A stretch of DNA of 12,081 nt, taken from positions 1-12,081 of the forward strand of contig DFKL01000073.1 in assembly GCA_002373535.1 (NCBI GenBank). Reading direction: 5' to 3'. Numbering within the stretch: the stretch's first letter is position 1; every line of letters begins with the position of its first letter. The position numbers and the translations under genes are program-made. This DNA comes from Prevotellaceae bacterium UBA3646. Lineage in GTDB: Bacteria; Bacteroidota; Bacteroidia; Bacteroidales; Bacteroidaceae. The notes below the pieces were generated by a model that saw only the letters and a list, made by a program, of their open reading frames with translations, searched no databases and was not told where the DNA came from. This document shows positions 8,201 through 12,081 of the stretch, one piece after another.

Positions 8201-8396
8201 CCTGGACGACGGGGTGGACAAGAACCTGCACCAGAGCCATTCGGGCGACCTGACGCCACGGCCATATACGGTGACACAGATATGCCAGACGCAGATGGGC
8301 CTGGGTTGTGTAGACTCGTGGGGTGCATGGCCGCGCAGGCAATACCAGATGCTGTGGCGCGACCGTACGTTCAGGTATACCGTAAAGGCTATATGA
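5271..8396 (+). CDS. Exported glycoside hydrolase family 2 beta-galactosidase (LacZ type)
   Basis: Predicted to hydrolyse terminal non-reducing beta-D-galactosides with retention of configuration, probably in the periplasm. The 1041-residue protein has a signal peptide (residues 1-21, cleavage ANA|ASDN), then the five-domain LacZ layout: jelly-roll sugar-binding domain (about 60-225), immunoglobulin-like domain (about 235-340), TIM barrel (about 345-635), second Ig-like domain (about 640-735) and a large C-terminal beta-sandwich (about 760-1035). Catalytic residues are visible: acid/base E472 in GNESGHG and nucleophile E535 in CEYAHAMGNS, equivalent to E461 and E537 of E. coli LacZ. NRHE (365-368), the metal-site E426/H428 in EANFESHGM, and FWRAPTDND (798-806) are also family hallmarks. 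Length fits LacZ (about 1023) plus a leader. The ATG at 5271 is chosen because it gives the signal peptide. It is divergent from the peptidase and 46 bp before rpe. No SusC/SusD genes adjoin it. Activity on a related galactoside is possible; the family is secure. Confidence 0.95.
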   Translation: MKIHGTILAILTIVTTATANAASDNQPRWMDPAVNRVNVLPGHASFFAYESEELALAGDKGRSCRYMSLEGDWKFNFSKDHDKAPKDFWRTDYDDARWVSFPVPGLLEMHGYGDKIYKNIGYAWAKQFKPNPPYIEEKNNYTGSYRRTVVLPADWKGQQIVMYVGSATSNLTLWVNGREVGYSEDSKDAVEFDLTDYVRPGEKNLICMQVMRWCDGSYGEDQDFWRFTGIAREVFLYARPKAHIKDIRITQDLNASCTVGMLGLELYTTGCKGMDIVMRLNDPDGNNVWHSSGRIGGDLVFMKEPVVDVRPWSAERPDLYTLTVTISHRGRTVECVRQRVGFRHIEVKGGQLLLNGKPILIKGANRHEMDPDGGYVVGMERMKSDILAIKKLNINAIRTCHYPDDPRWYELCDEYGIYVCAEANFESHGMGYGDRRLAQNPDYRKTILERNVANVTVQRNHPCVIIWSLGNESGHGDNFREAYRVVKDMDPTRPVQYERAELDKTTDIFCPMYYGYEQCVKYATGNDPRPLIQCEYAHAMGNSMGGFMDYMELVRRYPKYQGGFIWDLIDQGVRGKSRKTGRQIWMYGGDEGENPASDHNFNCNGILAPDRSFNPHAYEVQYGYQNFWVKGFDQTTGMLSVYNENFFRVGDNMAMVLHLVADGVERCTDRANFLFLPAQEVTKVRIPLAKIGPAMERYRDCNVYLNVEFVTKETEGIVPAGTVLSRGQLHLHPAAATERRAAKPDGATVVTVDSTAGTYVLRAGDMKVCISRSSGMIEGLTSRGREMLQEGFAVMPSFWRAPTDNDYGAGLQKKSWAWRSPSYAVLYMNLSNAKDGSVCVSTGLKIVGIDAVLRIAYNVSACGEIEVTEHLDVDEKAADRPQPMRFGMQWVMPAGFDRLRYEGRGPAENYVDRKASQQMGVYTAAVSDQYYNYVRPQESGNHCDVVWWQLTDADGRGLSFACQDSMECSSLNFLPADLDDGVDKNLHQSHSGDLTPRPYTVTQICQTQMGLGCVDSWGAWPRRQYQMLWRDRTFRYTVKAI

Positions 8397-8426
8397 GTGC
8401 ATAGTCATGATACCTAAAGATACATT

Positions 8427-8442
8427 ATAATAATATTATTAT
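8427..8442. repeat. 16-bp AT-only perfect palindrome abutting the rpe start codon
   Basis: ATAATAATATTATTAT is a perfect inverted repeat ending at the base before the rpe ATG. It takes the place where a ribosome binding site would be, and no Shine-Dalgarno sequence is seen. An A/T-rich leader is common in Bacteroidetes. A hairpin of only A-U pairs would be weak, so it may simply keep the start codon unstructured. Confidence 0.4.
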
Positions 8443-9081
8443 ATGTTAGCTCCTTCATTACTAAGTGCCGACTTCGGCAATCTGGAACGTGAATTCGAGT
8501 GGTTCAACCGCAGTGCTGCCCAATGGCTGCATATAGACGTCATGGACGGGGTCTTCGTCCCTAACATCTCGTTTGGATTCCCCGTGCTGAAGCATGTGGC
8601 CCGCCTGTGCAGGAAGCCATTGGACGTACACCTGATGATTGTAGAGCCGCAGAAGTTCATCCCCGAGGTAAAGGACCTGGGGGCTCACGTAATGAACGTC
8701 CACTACGAGGCGTGTACTCACCTGCACAGGGTGGTGGGACAGATACACGACGCCGGGATGAAGGCGGGCGTGACCCTGAATCCTGCGACACCGGTATCGG
8801 TACTGCAGGACATCATAGAGGACGTGGACCTGGTACTGCTGATGAGTGTCAATCCGGGATTTGGGGGACAGAAGTTTATCCAGCATACCTACAGGAAGGT
8901 GGAGCAGCTGCGCGAACTGACTGACCGTTCGGGGTCGCACGCCCTGATAGAGGTGGACGGGGGCGTGGACCTGACAAACTTCAGGAAACTGCGCAGCCTG
9001 GGGGCTGACGTGCTGGTCGCCGGCAGTGCGGTGTTCGGTGCGGAGGATCCAGAGGGGGTTTGCTCGCTGATGAGTGTCTGA
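8443..9081 (+). CDS. rpe: Ribulose-phosphate 3-epimerase
   Basis: Interconverts D-ribulose 5-phosphate and D-xylulose 5-phosphate in the cytosolic pentose phosphate pathway. The 212-residue protein is a complete single-domain TIM barrel of normal family length. Visible signatures: APSLLSADF (S8), HIDVMDGVFVPNISFG with metal/catalytic H30 and D32, VHLMI with H63, the phosphate-loop region MSVNPGFGGQKF (134-145), and EVDGGV with the second catalytic aspartate D172. Together H30, D32, H63 and D172 form the family's metal site. It starts 46 bp after the beta-galactosidase stop and ends 16 bp before the TPR gene, suggesting co-transcription with the latter. No matching promoter box was found upstream, so it may also depend on readthrough from the beta-galactosidase gene. 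No comEC-type gene follows it here. Confidence 0.97.
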   Translation: MLAPSLLSADFGNLEREFEWFNRSAAQWLHIDVMDGVFVPNISFGFPVLKHVARLCRKPLDVHLMIVEPQKFIPEVKDLGAHVMNVHYEACTHLHRVVGQIHDAGMKAGVTLNPATPVSVLQDIIEDVDLVLLMSVNPGFGGQKFIQHTYRKVEQLRELTDRSGSHALIEVDGGVDLTNFRKLRSLGADVLVAGSAVFGAEDPEGVCSLMSV

Positions 9082-9097
9082 ACATTATTTGCCCAGA

Positions 9098-9949
9098 ATG
9101 CTGAAACGCAGGATTTCATACATTGCCATCGCCATGATTGCGGCTGTGCTGCATGTCTGTGCGCAGGACGAATACGCCACGACGGTGGGAAAGGCCATGG
9201 AGGCCATGGAGCGTGACTCGCTGACCAAGGCCGAGGTGCTGATACGCGAGGGCATACATCTGAAGCCTGCGGACAAGGCTACGGCTGTCCTGTATCAGTA
9301 TCTCGGTGAGATTTGCGTGCGACAGAAGCGCAACCAGGAGGCTCTGCAGGCCTTCACCGACGGACTGGCCTTGCAAAGCGGAAACGAGAACCTGCTGATA
9401 GACCGTGCCTCGCTCTTCCTGACGATGGGGACAGAGGAAAAGGCCCTGGCAGACCTGGACATGCTGCTGAAGATCAACCCGGACCATATCCAAGGGCTCT
9501 TCTTCCGTGCCTATGTCTACCGTAAGCAGCGCCTGATGATGAAGGCACGCAGGGACTATGAGCACCTGATAACATTGGACAATGACAACCGGGAGGCGCG
9601 TGTAGCCCTGGCTCTGCTCAACGCCGACGACAACCGTCCGCAGGAGGCCATGGAACAGGCTGACGTAATAATACGGTATTGGCCGGACTATGCGACGGGA
9701 TGGATAGTAAGGGGCGGGTTGCACCAGAAGCGCCTCAACTTTGAAATGGCGCTGCATGACATGAACGAGGCCATACGGCTGGAGCCTGACAATCCGGACT
9801 TTTACATATCGCGTGCAATACTGTATCGCGACTTCAGGAAAAAGGCTCTGGCACGTGCTGATTTTGCCCGGGCCGTACGACTGGGAGCCGACCCCGTAGA
9901 GTGTGCCGGGCTGATGCTTACTGACCGCAAGGGGAAAAGGGCAAAATAA
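9098..9949 (+). CDS. Exported tetratricopeptide-repeat protein of unknown function
   Basis: A 283-residue protein with an N-terminal signal peptide (basic MLKRR, hydrophobic core to about residue 20, likely cleavage VCA|QDEY). The residues before C21 (LHV) fit a lipobox poorly, so a soluble periplasmic protein is favoured over a lipoprotein. Nearly all the mature part is tandem 34-residue TPR-like helical hairpins (about 64-97, 98-131, 132-165, 166-199, 200-233 and 234-267), for example QEALQAFTDGL, EKALADLDMLLKINPDH and MALHDMNEAIRLEPDN. TPR arrays are protein-binding scaffolds; no catalytic domain is present. The ATG at 9098 is preferred over an in-frame GTG at 9074 because the GTG overlaps the rpe end and would put extra residues before the signal peptide. 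It lies 16 bp after rpe, so the two are probably one transcript. The partner and function cannot be told from sequence. Confidence 0.88.
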   Translation: MLKRRISYIAIAMIAAVLHVCAQDEYATTVGKAMEAMERDSLTKAEVLIREGIHLKPADKATAVLYQYLGEICVRQKRNQEALQAFTDGLALQSGNENLLIDRASLFLTMGTEEKALADLDMLLKINPDHIQGLFFRAYVYRKQRLMMKARRDYEHLITLDNDNREARVALALLNADDNRPQEAMEQADVIIRYWPDYATGWIVRGGLHQKRLNFEMALHDMNEAIRLEPDNPDFYISRAILYRDFRKKALARADFARAVRLGADPVECAGLMLTDRKGKRAK

Positions 9950-9966
9950 ATCTTTCCTGCAAAATT

Positions 9967-9997
9967 CTTGCTCTTTTAGGAAAAAAATGTACCTTTG
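9967..9997 (+). promoter_or_regulatory. Bacteroidetes-type promoter for the EptA-like gene
   Basis: TACCTTTG (9990-9997) matches TAnnTTTG exactly, and CTTG (9967-9970) lies 19 bp upstream as the -33 element, the expected spacing. It sits in the AT-rich gap after the TPR stop. Transcription should begin near 10002, giving a leader of about 14 nt before the ATG at 10016. It suggests the transferase is transcribed independently of rpe and the TPR gene. Confidence 0.68.
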
Positions 9998-10015
9998 CAG
10001 CCACAATCTATTGAC

Positions 10016-11677
10016 ATGAAGCACAAGGTCTTGTTTTTCCTATATCTGACAGTCTTGATATTACCCAACATAATTCTCTGTGTCACAGAGACTATGCCGT
10101 GGTATGGAAAGGCTACGCTACTGCTTCTGCCGTTGTCGGTATACTGGACGGTCATGTGCTTGTCACACCGGCCTTCCAAGGCTTACTGGTGTATGTTCCC
10201 CGTTTTGTTCCTGGGTGCATTCAACATCGTATTGTCGTATCTGTTTGGCAAAGGAGTCATTGCCGTCGACATGTGGCTTAACGTGGCTACGTCAAGCCCC
10301 AACGAGGCAGGCGAGATGCTGGCACAGCTGTATCCGTCGGTTATCGCGGTAGTGATTATATATGTTCCGACACTGGCCTATGCTGCCTACGACATCTGGA
10401 GCAAGGGACGCCTGGACCACGTGTTCGTAAAAAGGCAGCGCATGGTCGCCTGCGCTCTGGCGGCGGCGGCATTGCCACTGACCGGAGCCACGATGGCTAC
10501 GGGGAAATGGAGCCTGCTGGACGACCTGTTCCCCGTCAACGTCTGCTATAACCTGAAGCTTGCCGTGGAACGCCAGGCTACATCGCTGAAGTATCTGGAG
10601 AACAGCAGGGACTTCAGATTCGACGCAACATGCATGGATGCCGATTCCGTACCTCAGGTACTCGTACTCGTTATCGGAGAGACCAGCCGCGCTGCCAACT
10701 GGCAGATATTGGGCTATGACCGCGATACCAACCCGGAACTGAGCAAGACAGACGGTATCATCGCATTCCGCGACTGTCTGTCCCAGAGCAATGCCACGCA
10801 CAAGAGCGTGCCGATACTGCTCTCGCCTGCCACGGCCGAGGATTTCAAGGTGCTGTTCCACTCCAAAGGTCTCCTGGCTGCTTTCCGCGAGGCTGGCTAC
10901 CATACGGCTTTCATCAGCAACGAGCCGCGCAACCACTCGTTCAACGACCACCTGGGCGAACAGGCCGACACCACTATATTCCTGCGCGACAGCATGAGCG
11001 GCGACCCTAAGGATTCGCTGATGCTTCCGTATGTAAGCGAGCTGCTTGCCGGCAAAGCAAACCGACACCAGCTGATAGTATTGCACACGTATGGAAGTCA
11101 CAGTACCTACTCGGACCGGTACGAGGACTACCAGAGCTACTTCCATCCGGACAACGTAGTCCATGCCACTGCAAGCTGCCGTGAGGTATTGATAAATGCG
11201 TATGATAACACCATAAGGCTCACAGACCACTTCCTGGCATCGGTAATCAGAATGCTGGAGCAGAGCGGCAGGCCCTCTGCCCTGGTATATACCAGCGACC
11301 ACGGGGAAGACATCTACGACGACGAACGCGGCTTGTACCTGCATGCCTCGCCATGGCCCAGCTACTATCAGCTGCACACGCCTCTGATATTCTGGTTCAG
11401 CTCCGGGTACCGGGACCTCTACGGCCAAAGGACCGGCCTGGTTGCGAAGCGGCGTAACGACCCGGTACAGAGCGACTGCATATTCCCGACCATGCTGACC
11501 TTGGGAGGCATCGGGACCAAGGTCTGCCAAGACTCTCTGTCCCTGGCGTCAAAAGCCTACCGCATCAAGCAACAGCGCCACTACCTGACCGACCACAACC
11601 TGTCGGTCACACTGGACAAATGCCTGGAACCACAGGACTTCGTCCAGTTCAGGAAACACAACATGCGCCCCTACTGA
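10016..11677 (+). CDS. Lipid A phosphoethanolamine transferase, EptA-like (membrane-anchored sulfatase/alkaline-phosphatase fold)
   Basis: Predicted to transfer phosphoethanolamine from phosphatidylethanolamine to lipid A or another envelope glycolipid, at the periplasmic face of the inner membrane. The 553-residue protein has five predicted membrane helices (about 4-23, 33-50, 58-78, 107-127, 142-160), with the DMWLN...SPNEAGEML segment (85-102) typical of the family, then a periplasmic hydrolase domain from about 212. Metal and catalytic residues are visible: E222 in VIGETSRA, nucleophile T261 in NATHKSVP, D428 and H429 in TSDHGED, and H443 in YLHASPWPS, matching E240, T280, D452, H453 and H465 of meningococcal EptA. 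The ATG at 10016 is used because the upstream in-frame TTG (9995) lies within the promoter -7 box. Such enzymes lower surface charge and can give cationic peptide resistance. The acceptor cannot be proved from sequence: lipid A, core sugar or another phosphate acceptor are alternatives. Confidence 0.9.
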   Translation: MKHKVLFFLYLTVLILPNIILCVTETMPWYGKATLLLLPLSVYWTVMCLSHRPSKAYWCMFPVLFLGAFNIVLSYLFGKGVIAVDMWLNVATSSPNEAGEMLAQLYPSVIAVVIIYVPTLAYAAYDIWSKGRLDHVFVKRQRMVACALAAAALPLTGATMATGKWSLLDDLFPVNVCYNLKLAVERQATSLKYLENSRDFRFDATCMDADSVPQVLVLVIGETSRAANWQILGYDRDTNPELSKTDGIIAFRDCLSQSNATHKSVPILLSPATAEDFKVLFHSKGLLAAFREAGYHTAFISNEPRNHSFNDHLGEQADTTIFLRDSMSGDPKDSLMLPYVSELLAGKANRHQLIVLHTYGSHSTYSDRYEDYQSYFHPDNVVHATASCREVLINAYDNTIRLTDHFLASVIRMLEQSGRPSALVYTSDHGEDIYDDERGLYLHASPWPSYYQLHTPLIFWFSSGYRDLYGQRTGLVAKRRNDPVQSDCIFPTMLTLGGIGTKVCQDSLSLASKAYRIKQQRHYLTDHNLSVTLDKCLEPQDFVQFRKHNMRPY

Positions 11678-11716
11678 CCATTAATCTAACCAAAAAGAAG
11701 AAGCAACGACACAATC

Positions 11717-12081
11717 ATGAATATACAGAACCACATTGTCAAGGCCATTATAGTCATTCAGGAAGCTGGTATAGGCTTGACCCGCAAACAGCTGCAGGAC
11801 ATCCTCACCGGAAACGAGAGCGACGAGGTGCAAAGCAATGAGTTCGACCAGCTGGATTCCTTCGGCATTGCAGACGGCAGTGAAGACGAGGACTGGAATG
11901 CCATATTTGATCGCGCAATCGAGGAGGGACTCCTGAAGGTCAAGAACCAGAAGCGCCATACCATAACCTACACGACGGAGGGCAAGAAGTTCCGCAAAAA
12001 GCCTCATTTCGTAAAAATGGGAGAAGACGACGAGGATTACAGCGGCATAGACGATCCCGAACTGATTTCCGTAATGCGCGG
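11717..12081 (+). CDS. N-terminal part of a protein beginning with an RQC-like winged-helix domain (truncated by window edge)
   Basis: The frame stays open for 121 codons from the ATG at 11717 to the window end, so the C-terminus is missing. Residues 1-100 resemble the RQC (RecQ C-terminal) winged-helix domain in order: an N-terminal helix (HIVKAIIVI), LQDILTG, FDQLDSFGIADGSEDEDW, a helix with RAIEEGLL, a beta-hairpin region (KRHTITYTTEGKKF), and the closing RKKPHFVKM. An acidic segment (GEDDEDY...DDPE) follows. In RecQ helicases RQC lies after the helicase core. Here an in-frame TAA at 11687-11689, 30 bp upstream of the ATG, shows that no helicase domain precedes it in this gene. It may continue into an HRDC or other domain beyond the window. 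It starts 39 bp after the EptA-like stop on the same strand, with an A/G-rich tract (11692-11703) but no clear promoter, so co-transcription is possible. The coding call is strong; the RQC assignment is by motif resemblance only. Confidence 0.7.
   Translation, partial: MNIQNHIVKAIIVIQEAGIGLTRKQLQDILTGNESDEVQSNEFDQLDSFGIADGSEDEDWNAIFDRAIEEGLLKVKNQKRHTITYTTEGKKFRKKPHFVKMGEDDEDYSGIDDPELISVMR

Noticed and set aside
5271..8396. A polysaccharide utilisation locus around the beta-galactosidase
   Set aside because: No SusC, SusD, sulfatase, further glycosidase or hybrid two-component/ECF regulator gene lies in the window; one GH2 gene alone is not a PUL.
9074..9097. An upstream GTG start for the TPR protein
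   Set aside because: It overlaps the rpe stop and adds residues before a clean signal peptide that begins at the ATG at 9098.
9995..10015. An upstream TTG start for the EptA-like gene
   Set aside because: The TTG is part of the -7 promoter box, and the ATG at 10016 starts just before the first membrane helix.
9116..10024. A 302-codon minus-strand frame opposite the TPR gene
   Set aside because: Shadow of the TPR reading frame; low-complexity composition and no recognisable motifs.
10292..11530. A 412-codon minus-strand frame opposite the EptA-like gene
   Set aside because: It mirrors a clear phosphoethanolamine transferase gene and shows no domain, no start signal and no promoter of its own.

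Overview
The window looks like chromosomal DNA of a gut or oral Bacteroidales bacterium, most likely of the Prevotella/Bacteroides type. The reasons are: Bacteroidetes promoters (a TAnnTTTG -7 box with a TTG-type -33 box); a secreted C10 (streptopain-type) cysteine peptidase carrying BspA-like leucine-rich repeats, MBG domains and the short C-terminal tail YDLQGRRV...GLYIVNGRKV; an exported LacZ-type family 2 glycosidase; and weak Shine-Dalgarno signals. Genus is inference only. Coding DNA is GC-rich and intergenic DNA is markedly AT-rich.

Layout. Positions 1-116 hold nothing I can support. A rho-independent terminator (117-154) closes a very large minus-strand gene (4944 to 184) for a 1586-residue secreted, modular C10 peptidase. 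A 326-bp AT-rich divergent intergenic region (4945-5270) carries a candidate promoter for each flanking gene and a 12-bp palindrome. The plus strand then carries five genes in a row: an exported GH2 beta-galactosidase (5271-8396), ribulose-phosphate 3-epimerase rpe (8443-9081), an exported tetratricopeptide-repeat protein (9098-9949), an EptA-like phosphoethanolamine transferase with its own good promoter (10016-11677), and the 5' part of a gene whose product starts with an RQC-like winged-helix domain (11717 to the window edge).

How they fit together. The left half concerns the cell exterior and periplasm: a surface or secreted protease with calcium-binding, LRR and lectin-like modules, and a periplasmic glycosidase that removes terminal galactose. 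No SusC/SusD pair or regulator is visible, so this is not a complete polysaccharide utilisation locus. The right half combines housekeeping metabolism (rpe, pentose phosphate pathway), an uncharacterised exported TPR protein, envelope (lipid A) modification, and a probable nucleic-acid-binding protein. Beyond spacing I see no evidence that these form one pathway.

I found no phage, IS, CRISPR, tRNA or rRNA features and no clearly new multi-gene system. The most interesting material is the reiterated architecture of the giant peptidase: three EF-hand-plus-LRR units interleaved with two copies of a roughly 220-residue beta-trefoil-like/helical module. Next come a stand-alone RQC-like N-terminus with no helicase domain before it, and a possible leaderless beta-galactosidase mRNA.
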